Both the position numbers and the translations under genes were made by a program. Below are positions 26,890-35,301 of a stretch of DNA of 64,000 bases, piece after piece. The stretch is from Streptomyces sp. 6-11-2 (lineage in GTDB: Bacteria > Actinomycetota > Actinomycetes > Streptomycetales > Streptomycetaceae). Positions within the stretch are counted from its first letter, which is position 1, and every line of letters begins with the position of its first letter. The stretch lies in the NCBI RefSeq assembly GCF_006540305.1, contig NZ_BJOR01000001.1, positions 4,960,001 through 5,024,000 on the forward strand. Reading direction: 5' to 3'. Under the pieces are notes generated by a model. It did not search any database and was not told where the DNA came from. It was given only the letters and a program-made list of their open reading frames with translations.

Positions 26890-28209
26890 TTGAAATCAAG
26901 AAAATTAAGCCGTAAACGGCGTCGCGCCACCATAGTCTCGGCGGCGGCCGCCTCGGTCGTCGCCGGCGTGGCGCTGGCGCCCAACTGGAGCGCGGGCGCG
27001 GCGGTCACCGACGACCCGACGGTGGACGCGGCCACCAGGGCCACCTTCCAGAAGCTGGCCGACGCGGTCTTCACCGACCGCACCCAGGCCCTGGTGGACG
27101 ACGCCCCGGGAAGCAGGGGACGCCACCACCGGCTGACGTCCGGCTTCTCCGGCAAGGTCCGCCTGTCCGGCACGCAGTCGCGCGAGGAGACCTCCGCCCT
27201 GGACCAACTGCGCGGCCGCAAGGCGCGGCTCGCGAAGCTGGGTGAGAAGTACAGCGCCGCCAAGACCAGCGTGTCGCTGGACGCCACCCAGGTGAAGGGC
27301 CGCGACGCCAAGGTCGCCGTCACCGAGACCACGACCCTGACGTACCGGAGGGTCCGCGGCAACGAGCCGAAGACCACCGGCTTCCAGGCCCACCACGAGC
27401 TGACGTTCAGGGCCGACCAGCAGGGCAACTGGCAGCTGACGCGCATCCGCGACACGGACGACGGCGTCGCCGTCAACCAGATCGCCGCACCGCCCGTGGT
27501 CACGCCGCCGACCGCGAAGCCGTCGACCACGGCACCGACCGCGAAGGCCTCGACCAAGGCGCCCACCCCGGCTCCGACCACCCCGGCTCCGACCACCGCG
27601 GCTCCGACCACCGCGGCCCCGGCTGCCTCCAGCACGGCCCCCAGCGTCGCCGCCGACGGCAACCCGCCGTCGGCCCCCCGCGCGGCCATCACCACGAAGC
27701 CGCCCGCCGCGCCGAAGAACCTCTCCGGCGGCGCCTACGACTACAAGGCCATGGCGGCGTACGCGACGAAGTACTGGAACAACTACAACCCCGACTACCC
27801 CGACTTCAACGGGGCGGGAGCCGGCGGCGACTGCACCAACTTCGTCAGCCAGTCCCTCAAGGCGGGCGGCTGGAAGCACGAACCCGGCTACACGTACGAC
27901 TTCCACAAGTGGTTCGGGAACTCCGAGATCCAGTCGGACTCGTTCGTCGGCGTCAACGAGTTCTCCTGGTTCGCCCTGTCCTCCAAGCGGGTCACCAGCC
28001 TCGCCAACGTCTACCAGATGGACATCGGCGACGTGCTCCAGGTGGACTTCAACCGGGACGGGTCCAAGGACCACTCCATGATCGTCACGTCCCGCACCGC
28101 GCAGGGCGTGCCGTACCTGTCGTACCACTCCACCAACACCTACAACAGGTCGGTGGCGAGCATCATCGCCTCCTACCCGGACGCGTACTACTACGCCTAC
28201 CGGACCTGA
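26890..28209 (+). CDS. Secreted amidase_6-domain protein with early TTA codon
   Basis: A 439-aa exported protein starting at TTG 26890 (AGAGGGG upstream). The signal peptide is MKSRKLSRKRRRATIVSAAAASVVAGVALAPNWSAGA. A mixed N-terminal domain (40-200) leads to a Thr/Pro/Ala linker (APTTPAPTTAAPTTAAP). The C-terminal 150 residues are a putative amidase domain (amidase_6): YDYKAMAAYATKYWNNYNPDYPDF..GGDCTNFVSQSL with catalytic Cys, DHSMIVT with His, and YLSYHSTNTYNR. It probably cleaves a cell-wall peptide amide. Codon 6 is TTA (26905-26907), and the first ten codons are unusually A-rich. Translation therefore likely needs the bldA tRNA. Confidence 0.85.
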   Translation: MKSRKLSRKRRRATIVSAAAASVVAGVALAPNWSAGAAVTDDPTVDAATRATFQKLADAVFTDRTQALVDDAPGSRGRHHRLTSGFSGKVRLSGTQSREETSALDQLRGRKARLAKLGEKYSAAKTSVSLDATQVKGRDAKVAVTETTTLTYRRVRGNEPKTTGFQAHHELTFRADQQGNWQLTRIRDTDDGVAVNQIAAPPVVTPPTAKPSTTAPTAKASTKAPTPAPTTPAPTTAAPTTAAPAASSTAPSVAADGNPPSAPRAAITTKPPAAPKNLSGGAYDYKAMAAYATKYWNNYNPDYPDFNGAGAGGDCTNFVSQSLKAGGWKHEPGYTYDFHKWFGNSEIQSDSFVGVNEFSWFALSSKRVTSLANVYQMDIGDVLQVDFNRDGSKDHSMIVTSRTAQGVPYLSYHSTNTYNRSVASIIASYPDAYYYAYRT

Positions 28210-28223
28210 GCGGTGCCTTCCGG

Positions 28224-28261
28224 GAGCGGGGAGCGGGCCGTCAGTGGCCGGCTCCCCGCTC
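28224..28261. terminator. Bidirectional terminator of converging genes
   Basis: An 11-bp perfect stem, GAGCGGGGAGC with GCTCCCCGCTC, encloses a smaller GGCC/GGCC pairing. It starts 15 nt after the amidase stop and overlaps the last codons of the minus-strand coiled-coil gene. Confidence 0.75.
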
Positions 28262-29659
28262 CTCGCGGATCCGGGACACCACCGCGGCCACCGTCTGCCG
28301 GACCGCCTCGGTCTCCGTCAGGAAGTGCCAGTAGTCGGGATGGCGGCCCTCCAGCGTGGCCACCGCCCGCTCCAGCCGGCCCACCGAGTCGTCCAGCGGG
28401 CGGGCGTGCCGCGGATCCGGCGTCGTACGGCCCGACATGGCCAGCCGCTGCGCGTCCCGGATCGCGAACCGGGTCCGCTCGACCTCCGCCTGCGGATCCT
28501 TCTGCACCGAATTCAGCCGCCGCAGCCGGTCCCCGGCGGCCGACACCGCCTCGTCGGTGGTGTTCAGCAGCGCCCGTACCGTCGACAGCAGCGCCGTCGC
28601 GTCCGGCCAGCGCTGGGCGTCCCGCGCGGACTGCGCCTCCCGCAGCTTCGCCTCCGCCTCCCGCACACTCCCGGCGGCCTGCTCCGGCACCTGTTGCAGG
28701 TCCTGCCAGCAGGCGACCGTGAACCGTCGCCGCAGCTCGCTGAGCACCGGCTCCACCTGCCCGGCGCGCGTACTCAGCGCCTGCGCCCGGGTGCGCAGCG
28801 ACACCAGCCGGTGATCGATCTCGGCGGCCTGCTCCGGCAGCCGCACCGCGTCCGCCCGGATCGCCTCCGCCTCCCGCGCCACCCGCTCGGCGCGCTCCAG
28901 CGTCGGCTGCACGCCGTGCTGCCCCGCGCCCTGGTTGAGCCTGGTCAGCTCGGGGGAGAGAGCGGCGAGCCGGGCGGCCAGGTCGTCCGCCCTCAGCCCG
29001 GAGCCGCGGACGTCGTCGAGTGCGCCGGCGGCGGCGCTCAGGGCCTGCCGGGCCCGCTCCACGGAGGGCGCCACCCGCGCCAGTTGGGTCTCCGCCTTGC
29101 CGAGCAGCGGACCGAGGCCACTGCCGAAACGGTCCAGCTCCCTTTTGACGCCCAGCAGTTCGTCCTTGGCGGCGGTCAGGTCGACGCGCGCCCGGGAGGC
29201 CACGGAGGCCTCCAGGTCGTCACGGTCCAGGTCCTGGGCGTCGACGGCCTGGATGTAACGCTGACTGACCTCGTCGATGCGCCGTCCCAGCGCCTCGAAG
29301 GCGGCGACCGCGCGGCGGGCGTCCGGGGAGTCGTCGACGGCCGTGATCGTCTCGATCGAGATCCGCAGGTCGCGCTGGGCGCTGTCCAGCTCGTAGAAGG
29401 CGGCCGCGGCGGCGTCCTTGGCGGCCTGCGCCTCGGCCCGCTGGGTCTCGGCCCGCCCGCCGAACCAGCGCCGGGTGCCGCCGCCCGCGAAGGCAGCCGG
29501 CAGCGCGAGCAGGGCGAGCACCGGCAGGCCCATCAGTACGAGGACGTCACGGACGTCACGGGCGGCCGAGGTGCGCGCCGGGCTCGGACAGGCGCTCCGA
29601 GGCCGGGGCCGTGCATACGGCGAGTGCGGCTGTGCGGGGGTCGCCGGTGTCGCCGTCAC
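28241..29659 (-). CDS. Membrane-anchored coiled-coil protein
   Basis: A 472-aa protein of no recognised family. It has one N-terminal TM segment (VRDVLVLMGLPVLALLALPAAFAG, about residues 36-59), a basic patch, then about 400 residues of Ala/Glu/Arg/Leu-rich helix with heptad-like spacing, typical of a long coiled coil. A less repetitive end follows (LEGRHPDYWHFLTETEAVRQTVAAVVSRIREE). The GTG start is at 29659. It is transcribed after the DUF4097 lipoprotein gene upstream with a 74-bp gap. It may scaffold at the membrane; no enzymatic motif is seen. Confidence 0.75.
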   Translation of the reverse strand: MTATPATPAQPHSPYARPRPRSACPSPARTSAARDVRDVLVLMGLPVLALLALPAAFAGGGTRRWFGGRAETQRAEAQAAKDAAAAAFYELDSAQRDLRISIETITAVDDSPDARRAVAAFEALGRRIDEVSQRYIQAVDAQDLDRDDLEASVASRARVDLTAAKDELLGVKRELDRFGSGLGPLLGKAETQLARVAPSVERARQALSAAAGALDDVRGSGLRADDLAARLAALSPELTRLNQGAGQHGVQPTLERAERVAREAEAIRADAVRLPEQAAEIDHRLVSLRTRAQALSTRAGQVEPVLSELRRRFTVACWQDLQQVPEQAAGSVREAEAKLREAQSARDAQRWPDATALLSTVRALLNTTDEAVSAAGDRLRRLNSVQKDPQAEVERTRFAIRDAQRLAMSGRTTPDPRHARPLDDSVGRLERAVATLEGRHPDYWHFLTETEAVRQTVAAVVSRIREERGAGH

Positions 29660-29733
29660 ATCCCTCTCCCGTGCTGTGGTCCGCCATGCGTGCGGTCATT
29701 CTCCCATTCGCGGCGGACGAACACACGGGCCGG

Positions 29734-30504
29734 TCAGTCAGCCGTACGAACTGTGATCCTTCCGTCGCCGGTGGTCGCGGACACCACGTGGGAGCTGGCG
29801 TCGTTCCGGGGCACGGAGACGTCCACCGAGCCGTCGCCGGTCTTCGTCGTCACCCGGTACGCGGCGTGCGGCAGCACCACGCTGATGGAGCCGTCCCCGG
29901 AATGCGTCTCCACCCGGTCCGGCACGATGGCCAGTTCGAGGCGGACCGAGCCGTCGCCGGTGGTGGCCCGCACCCGGCGGGAGGAGACCTCCGCCCGTAC
30001 GGTCCCGTCGCCGGAGCGCAGCTCCAGGGGCCCGGTGGAGTCGGTGACGTGCACGGATCCGTCGCCGGTACGGATGCTCAGCGCGTCCTTGAAACCGCGC
30101 GCCCGTACGCTGCCGTCGCCGTCCTCGACCTTCACGGCGACCCCGTGCGGAACCTCGATCCGGTGCTTGGCCGAGCAGTCGGCGACGAACCCCGAGCACT
30201 TCATCCGCAGTACCAGCCGGTCGTCCCTCATGGACCAGGTCACCCTCGGATCGTTCCCGACCAGCACGGACCCGCGGAACCAGCGGGTGACCTCCACGGT
30301 CCCCGGCTTCGCCGAACCGGCGGCGACGATCTCCAGAGCCGAGTCGTCCGAGTCCACGGTCAGGGTGTCTCCGCGCAGGGCGAAGGAGTGCCGCTCGGGG
30401 CTGGTGTCGTCCTCGGCGGAGCCCCCGCAGGCCGTGGCCGTGGCGACCAGGACCACGAGGACACCGGCGACGGCGGCGACACGAGCGGGCACGGAACGGG
30501 ACAT
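29734..30504 (-). CDS. DUF4097-type lipoprotein with GDGS repeats
   Basis: A 256-aa exported lipoprotein. The signal peptide ends in the lipobox ATATAC|GGS (Cys26). The mature part is a right-handed beta-helix-like DUF4097 (putative adhesin) domain in which each rung carries a GDGS[VI] turn: EDGDGSV, RTGDGSV, RSGDGTV, TTGDGSV, HSGDGSI, KTGDGSV and TTGDGRI, seven rungs spaced 19-22 residues. Two cysteines (CSGFVADC) may form a disulfide. ATG 30504 follows GGGGGAGATCGTC. Function unknown. Confidence 0.88.
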   Translation of the reverse strand: MSRSVPARVAAVAGVLVVLVATATACGGSAEDDTSPERHSFALRGDTLTVDSDDSALEIVAAGSAKPGTVEVTRWFRGSVLVGNDPRVTWSMRDDRLVLRMKCSGFVADCSAKHRIEVPHGVAVKVEDGDGSVRARGFKDALSIRTGDGSVHVTDSTGPLELRSGDGTVRAEVSSRRVRATTGDGSVRLELAIVPDRVETHSGDGSISVVLPHAAYRVTTKTGDGSVDVSVPRNDASSHVVSATTGDGRITVRTAD

Positions 30505-30645
30505 GACGATCTCCCCCTGACGACGGACGACGAGCCCCCACGGCTCTGTGAAGACCGTAGAAAGAACCTCCGCCACGGAGAATCCGGCGGGCTACCGGAC
30601 GGAGGGTGGGGTAAACCCCCGCAGCGCCGATCCGTTGACACGACG

Positions 30646-30687
30646 AAGGCCCAGGTCTCCGGGGTGTCACCCGTGGACCTGGGCCTT
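30646..30687 (-). terminator. Terminator downstream of tRNA-Val
   Basis: A perfect 12-bp stem, AAGGCCCAGGTC with GACCTGGGCCTT, begins 18 nt past the 3' end of the minus-strand tRNA gene and probably ends its transcript. Confidence 0.7.
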
Positions 30688-30704
30688 GGCCGTGCTGCAA
30701 CCGG

Positions 30705-30776
<72 letters not shown>

Positions 30777-30872
30777 GGACGAGTGGACAGCCTACCTTGC
30801 CGGGGGAGCTGTCCCGCAAACTCGTTGCCCGGCCCTCGGCGTCCCGTGGCGCTGCCAGGAGCGAGGCGTGGG

Positions 30873-31235
30873 TCAGGCGGTCGAGGGCGGGCTCCCGTCC
30901 TCGACCCCCGGGGGCTCGTGGGTGTGTTTCAGGTGGCTGCGGGCGCTGACGCCGTCCGGGCCGGGCAGTTCCGACCAGTAGCGGTGGGTGCTGACGAACA
31001 CCGCGAGTTCGTGCTCGCGGCGGCGGAGCTTTTCGACCGCGGCCTGCTCGTCCGGTGTCCAGCCCGGTGAGGCCGGCCGCTCCACCTTGCGCCAGCCGCC
31101 GTCGTCGCTGAACCCGTCCAGCGGCTCGACCGACCAGGGCAGCCGCTTGAGCAGGGCCGACAGCTCGGCCCGTACCTGGTGCAGCTCCTCCTGACCGGCG
31201 AGGAGGTCACTCGGGAAGTCATAGCGCGTAGCCAC
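30873..31235 (-). CDS. Small hydrophilic conserved-looking protein
   Basis: A 120-aa protein starting VATRYDFPSDLLAGQEELHQVRAELSALLKRLPWSVEPLDGF at GTG 31235. It is mostly helical and charged, with a Trp-rich middle (GGWRKVERPASPGWTPDEQAAVEKLRRREHELAVFVSTHRYWSEL) and an unstructured His/Pro tail. Similar small proteins are common in streptomycetes but I cannot name a family. Codon use has the strong third-position G/C bias of a real gene. It could be 14 codons longer, without support. Confidence 0.65.
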   Translation of the reverse strand: MATRYDFPSDLLAGQEELHQVRAELSALLKRLPWSVEPLDGFSDDGGWRKVERPASPGWTPDEQAAVEKLRRREHELAVFVSTHRYWSELPGPDGVSARSHLKHTHEPPGVEDGSPPSTA

Positions 31236-31543
31236 GCCGCAATGGTACGCCTGTTCGAATTTGGCCCGCGACCGCAATGCGGGGGGTTCATGTGTTCGAC
31301 TTCGCTCCGGGTGGCGGGAGCGGCTTTCGCGCAGGGGCTCTCACGTAGCAACGCGGATGTCGGGGCCGGGGCACGGCCCGTACCGTCCCGGCCGTGGAGA
31401 ACACCGTGAACACCCGCGCGCCGACCGCAGGCGCTGCTGGGCGTGCCGCACTGAGTGATGCCGGCCCTCGGCCAGGTCGCCGCCCGAGGACGGTGCGGCG
31501 GGGCGCTTGCGCGGTGGGCGCGGGGCGTGCTGACACTGGGGGC
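31236..31543. other. Intergenic region without recognised genes
   Basis: This 308-bp stretch between the small hydrophilic protein (minus) and the DUF2277 gene (plus) shows no gene or structured RNA that I recognise. It must hold the two divergent promoters. The open frames crossing it lack a plausible start and domain similarity. Confidence 0.5.
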
Positions 31544-31774
31544 ATGTGCCGGAGCATCAAGACACTGCGCCCGCCCGTGTTGCCCGAGCAGGCGACCGAG
31601 GAGGAGATCCGTGCGGCCGCGTTGCAGTACGTGCGGAAGGTCTCGGGGTTCCGGGCGCCTGCCGCGCACAACCAGGAGGTCTTCGACCGGGCGGTCGACG
31701 TGATCGCGCAGGCCACGCAGGAGCTGCTGTCGGGGCTGGAAGTGCGGCGGCGGGCGGCGTCCAGGGCCGGGTGA
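31544..31774 (+). CDS. DUF2277 family protein
   Basis: A 76-aa protein that matches DUF2277 from its first residue: MCRSIKTLRPPVLPEQATEEEIRAAALQYVRKVSGFRAPAAHNQEVFDRAVDVIAQATQELL. The conserved MCR.I.TL start fixes ATG 31544, eight nt after GGGGG. These small helical proteins are widespread in actinobacteria and some proteobacteria; their role is not known to me. It converges on the DedA gene 67 bp away. Confidence 0.9.
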   Translation: MCRSIKTLRPPVLPEQATEEEIRAAALQYVRKVSGFRAPAAHNQEVFDRAVDVIAQATQELLSGLEVRRRAASRAG

Positions 31775-31841
31775 CGGCCGGGCGGGGCCGAGTGGCGGGT
31801 GATGGGGAGCGCCGGGTGCGGCGTCCGTCGCCGGACTTGTC

Positions 31842-32480
31842 CTACGACGCCTCGGCCGGCTTCAGCGGGCGTCGCATCAGGTACGCCGCTCCCGCGCCCG
31901 CCGCGAAGAGCGCCGCCACCGACACGCAGGTCGCCAGCCAGGCGGCGCCCAGCCAGCGGGTGCCGAAGTAGCCGAGGGCCACGCTGTAGGTGGCCCAGGA
32001 CAGGCCCGCCAGCGCGGACCAGGGCAGGAACTCCCGGACCCGGCGGTGTGCCGCGCCGGCGCTGAAGGAGACCACCGAGCGGCCGGCCGGGGCGAAGCGG
32101 GCGAGGACCACCAGCGCGCCGCCGCCGCCCCGGGACAGGGCCGCGCCGAGCCGTTCCTGCGCCCTGCTCAGCCGCCGGGAGCGGGAGATCGCGCGGTCCA
32201 GGCGCTCGCCGCCGCGCCGGGCCAGACGGTAGGCGACGAGGTCACCCAGCACGGACGCCGTCGCCGCGCAGAGGGTCAGGGCCAGGATGTCGGGCACGTT
32301 CTGCGGGACGTGACCGGTCGCCGCGCCGGTGCCCGCGGCCGCCGCCGTGGCGGCCGTCACTATCAGCACGCCGCTGGGCAGGACCGGCAGGAACACATCC
32401 AGCAGTACGGACGCGGCCACCATGACGTAGATCCATGGAGTGCCGATGAGTGACCCCACCCTCGCCACACTCTCCAGCAC
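31842..32480 (-). CDS. DedA family membrane protein
   Basis: A 212-aa protein of the DedA (SNARE-associated/VTT) superfamily. Hydrophobic segments alternate with the amphipathic core ILALTLCAATASVLGDLVAYRLARRGG, where DedA proteins carry G..LGD...Y..GR, and FAPAGRSVVSFSAGAAHRRVREFLPWSALAGLSWA, corresponding to the F.R.F.PG.R motif, here with Ala-Gly-Arg. Members are linked to lipid-carrier flipping and membrane homeostasis. The GTG start at 32480 gives MLESVARVGSL. Confidence 0.85.
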   Translation of the reverse strand: MLESVARVGSLIGTPWIYVMVAASVLLDVFLPVLPSGVLIVTAATAAAAGTGAATGHVPQNVPDILALTLCAATASVLGDLVAYRLARRGGERLDRAISRSRRLSRAQERLGAALSRGGGGALVVLARFAPAGRSVVSFSAGAAHRRVREFLPWSALAGLSWATYSVALGYFGTRWLGAAWLATCVSVAALFAAGAGAAYLMRRPLKPAEAS

Positions 32481-32710
32481 CGAGAACTCCCCCCGTCACC
32501 CCCGTGAACCGCGGACCGTGCCGCGGTGTCGCGCGGGAGCGGCAGGGGCGGCCTTGAACAGCCATACAGCGTACGCCGAAGTGTGACAGAAGTTTCATTG
32601 GGGGTTGATGTGATTACCGAGGCCTCGGCGTCCGTCCGGCCGGCCTTCGTCGCCCCGTACGGCACGGCGGCGGTACGGGGCGACGGAGGCGGGTGAGGAG
32701 GGCCGGGGGA

Positions 32711-33364
32711 TCAGCAGGCGGCGAGGTAGTTCTGGAGCGCGCTCTTCTCAGCCGTGTCGACGGAGAGGTTGTAGTAGTACTTCACCTGCACCCAGGCGCG
32801 GACGTAGGTGCAGTGGTAGGACGTCTGGGTCGGCATCCACTGCGCCGGGTCCTTGTCGCCCTTCGAGCGGTTGGAGCTGGCCGACACGGCGATCAGCTGG
32901 GGGCGGGTCAGGTCGTTGGCGAACGCCTGGCGCTGGGCGGTGGTCCACTTGCTCGCGCCGGAGTCCCAGGCCTCGGAGAGCGGAACGACGTGGTCGATGT
33001 CGAGGCTGGAGGAGACGGTGAAGGTGACGCCGTCGTACGCCGACTTCCAGCTGCCGCTGACGGCCGCGCAGTTGGCGTCGGTGACGACGTTCGAGCCGTC
33101 CCGCTGGAGGACCGTCTCGCGGGTGTCGCACTTGCCGCTGATGGTGATCCAGTGCGGGAAGAGGGCGCGGTCGTAGCCGGTGTGGTTCGGCGTCGCGACG
33201 GTGAGCGAGGCGAGGTAGGTGCGGGCGGTGGCCGCGCTGACGGGGGTGGGGAGGGCGGCGGAGGCGGTCGGGCCGTTCAACAGGCCTATGGAGGCTATGA
33301 GTCCGGTGATCGCCGCGACTATGCTGAGTCGTTGACGCGCGTAGAGCTTGAACCTGCGGGACAT
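32711..33364 (-). CDS. Secreted HNH nuclease (DUF1524/GmrSD C-terminal type)
   Basis: A 217-aa exported protein. The signal peptide MSRRFKLYARQRLSIVAAITGLIASIGLLNGPTASA is followed by an HNH-type domain with DIDHVVPLSEAWDSGASKW (the catalytic DHxxP/S-type metal motif) and ANDLTRPQLIAVSASSNRSKGDKDPAQWMP, ending in a Cys at residue 217. This is the DUF1524 family of extracellular nucleases common in Streptomyces, probably non-specific DNases for nutrient release. Four cysteines may form disulfides. ATG 33364 follows GGGAG; the longer open frame has no signal peptide. Confidence 0.9.
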   Translation of the reverse strand: MSRRFKLYARQRLSIVAAITGLIASIGLLNGPTASAALPTPVSAATARTYLASLTVATPNHTGYDRALFPHWITISGKCDTRETVLQRDGSNVVTDANCAAVSGSWKSAYDGVTFTVSSSLDIDHVVPLSEAWDSGASKWTTAQRQAFANDLTRPQLIAVSASSNRSKGDKDPAQWMPTQTSYHCTYVRAWVQVKYYYNLSVDTAEKSALQNYLAAC

Positions 33365-33570
33365 GCGAACTCCCTTGGGGGTGAGGGGCGTTGGGTGCGA
33401 GCAGGGGGGCGAGGGAATGCTCGCCGCGCAGTGTTGCGGGCGGGTGAGCGTGCGGTGAGAAGTTAGTGACGTGTGCATGACACGGCAAGGGGTGCGACTG
33501 GACTCGCTGTTCGCTGTGATGTGGATCTCGGTGCCGGGCGGGTCGCGCGGGCGGTCGCGTACGATGGGGG

Positions 33571-33680
33571 CGCGGAAGGGGAGTAGCTCTTCGCCGGACC
33601 GTCGACATACTGCTCAGCTCGGCTGAGCCGGCGCCCGGAGGCGGACCTCGTGAGTGAGGTCGGCCAGCGAGACCTTCGGT
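33571..33680 (+). ncRNA. yybP-ykoY manganese riboswitch aptamer
   Basis: The sequence contains the characteristic GAAGGGGAGTAGC loop (33575-33587), the GACATAC segment (33604-33610) and GCCAGCGAGACCTTC (33663-33677), the three conserved blocks of the yybP-ykoY Mn2+-sensing aptamer. GAAGG and CCTTC close the basal stem. A -10-like TACGAT at 33560 suggests transcription starts close to 33571. The downstream gene encodes a GDT1/UPF0016 transporter, a classic target of this riboswitch. Binding of Mn2+ is expected to switch expression on. Confidence 0.92.
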
Positions 33681-33703
33681 AAGCAGTGCACGCCCGTGCC
33701 GTA

Positions 33704-33734
33704 CGGCAGGGGTGAACCGTGTGCTGCCCTGCCG
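33704..33734 (+). promoter_or_regulatory. Expression-platform hairpin of the Mn riboswitch
   Basis: CGGCAGGG (33704-33711) pairs perfectly with CCCTGCCG (33727-33734), 24 nt past the aptamer and 62 nt before the GTG. It is the probable terminator or anti-sequestering element that responds to aptamer folding. Confidence 0.55.
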
Positions 33735-33796
33735 AGGCGTCTTGTCGCACCAGTCGCAGCACTCTCGGCGGGGTGGCCCCGACCGATTGAGGAACA

Positions 33797-34375
33797 GTGA
33801 TCACCTTCAGCGTCCTGGCGCTCGTCTTCGGCGTCGTCTTCCTCGCGGAGTTGCCGGACAAGACGGCACTCGCGGGGCTCGTCCTCGGTACGCGCTACCG
33901 GGCCTCGTACGTCTTCGCCGGCGTCGCCGCCGCGTTTCTGCTGCACGTGGTGCTGGCCGTGGCGGCCGGCAGCGTGCTGACGCTTCTGCCGCAGCGGATC
34001 GTGCACGCGCTGACGGGCGTGCTGTTCCTCGGTGGCGCGGCCATGCTGCTGCTGAAGAAGGACGACGGTGAGGAGGACGTCCGGCGGCCCGAGGACCAGT
34101 CCTTCTGGAAGGTCGCGGGGACGGGTTTCATGCTCATCCTGGTCGCGGAGTTCGGTGACCTCACGCAGATCATGACGGCGAACCTAGCCGCTCGTTACGA
34201 CGATCCGCTGTCGGTGGGGCTGGGGGCGGTGCTGGCGCTGTGGGCGGTGGCGGGGCTGGGCATCGTGGGCGGCAAGGCGCTGATGCGGCGGGTGCCGCTG
34301 GCGTTGATCACGAAGGTCGCGGCGTTGCTGATGGCGGGGCTGGGGGTGTGGAGCCTGTGGGAGGCGGTGGCGTGA
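33797..34375 (+). CDS. TMEM165/GDT1 (UPF0016) family Mn2+ exporter
   Basis: A 192-aa six-TM membrane protein. Both halves carry the family's cation motif: ELPDKTALAGLVLGTRY at residues 14-30 and EFGDLTQIMTANLAARY at about 117-133. A cytosolic loop (LLKKDDGEEDVRRPEDQ) separates the repeats. Bacterial and eukaryotic members exchange Mn2+ or Ca2+ for protons, so export of excess Mn2+ is the likely job. GTG 33797 follows TTGAGGAACA. Control by the riboswitch upstream supports the assignment. Confidence 0.93.
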   Translation: MITFSVLALVFGVVFLAELPDKTALAGLVLGTRYRASYVFAGVAAAFLLHVVLAVAAGSVLTLLPQRIVHALTGVLFLGGAAMLLLKKDDGEEDVRRPEDQSFWKVAGTGFMLILVAEFGDLTQIMTANLAARYDDPLSVGLGAVLALWAVAGLGIVGGKALMRRVPLALITKVAALLMAGLGVWSLWEAVA

Positions 34376-34582
34376 CGGGGGTTTTGGTCAGGAGGTCCTG
34401 CCTTGGGGCTCCGCCCCGGATCCCGCGGCGGGGCTCTGCCCCTGCGCCCCGCTTTGCCCGGCCGCTTCGGCCCCGGCTCCGGGGGTGTGGTGGCCAGATG
34501 CCCGGATGTTTTGTACCGTGGAGAAACAAAGTGGCTCCCGTCCGCTTTCCCTGACCGGTGGACGGGGCCGCCTTGTTTCTTC

Positions 34583-34604
34583 GGGGGCGTGCTCCCACGC
34601 CCCC
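34583..34604 (+). terminator. Strong hairpin in the leader of the HAD gene
   Basis: A 9-bp perfect stem, GGGGGCGTG with CACGCCCCC and loop CTCC, ends 24 nt before the ATG of the HAD gene. It could terminate GDT1 readthrough or act as an attenuator; no sensor domain was recognised. Confidence 0.5.
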
Positions 34605-34628
34605 CTTCGCTGTGTCTTGGAGTTGCCG

Positions 34629-35288
34629 ATGACGGCCACCGCCGTGTTCACCGCCCGCGCCCTCCTGCTGGACATGGACGGCACCCTCGTCAATTCCGAC
34701 GCCGTCGTCGAGCGGATCTGGCGCCGTTGGGCCGACAGCCACGGGCTGGACGGTGACGAGGTGATGAAGGTCGTCCACGGTCGGCAGGGGCACGCCTCGA
34801 TGGCCCTGCTGCTGCCGGACCGGCCCGTGGAGCGGAACCTCGCCGAGAACGCGCGCATGCTCGCCGAGGAGACTTCGGACATGGACGGCGTGATCCCGAT
34901 CCCGGGGGCGGCGGAGTTCCTCGCGGGGCTGCGCGAGGTGCCGCACGCCCTCGTGACCTCGGCCGACGTGGCCCTGTCCACGGCCCGGATGGCCGCCGCC
35001 GGCCTGTCCCTGCCCGACGTGCGCGTCACCGCCGAGTCCGTCGGGGCGAGCAAGCCCGATCCCGAGGGCTTCCTCAAGGGCGCCGCCGAACTGGGTGTCG
35101 CGCCCGCCGACTGCGTCGTCTTCGAGGACTCCGGGGCGGGCATTGCGGCGGGCCGCGCCGCGGGCATGCGGGTGATCGGTGTCGGTCCGCGTGCCGGGTT
35201 CCACCGGCCGGACGCGGTCGTGCGGGACCTGACAGAGGTGCGGGTCGAGGCCGTGGGCGACGGGAGCGTCCGGTTGCACGTGGCCTAG
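34629..35288 (+). CDS. HAD superfamily sugar-phosphatase-like hydrolase
   Basis: A 219-aa HAD hydrolase of the beta-phosphoglucomutase/glycerol-3-phosphatase subfamily. Motif I is LLLDMDGTLVNSD (Asp nucleophile and Asp general acid two residues on), motif II is LVTSAD, the Lys of motif III lies in GASKPDPEGF, and motif IV is VVFEDSGAGIAAGRAAGM. A helical cap follows motif I. It resembles YfbT/YfcU sugar phosphatases acting on hexitol phosphates or glycerol phosphate. ATG 34629 follows TTGGAG. It is preceded by a hairpin and has its own AT-rich promoter-like region around 34510. Confidence 0.9.
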   Translation: MTATAVFTARALLLDMDGTLVNSDAVVERIWRRWADSHGLDGDEVMKVVHGRQGHASMALLLPDRPVERNLAENARMLAEETSDMDGVIPIPGAAEFLAGLREVPHALVTSADVALSTARMAAAGLSLPDVRVTAESVGASKPDPEGFLKGAAELGVAPADCVVFEDSGAGIAAGRAAGMRVIGVGPRAGFHRPDAVVRDLTEVRVEAVGDGSVRLHVA

Positions 35289-35301
35289 CTGGTGCTGCGG
35301 A

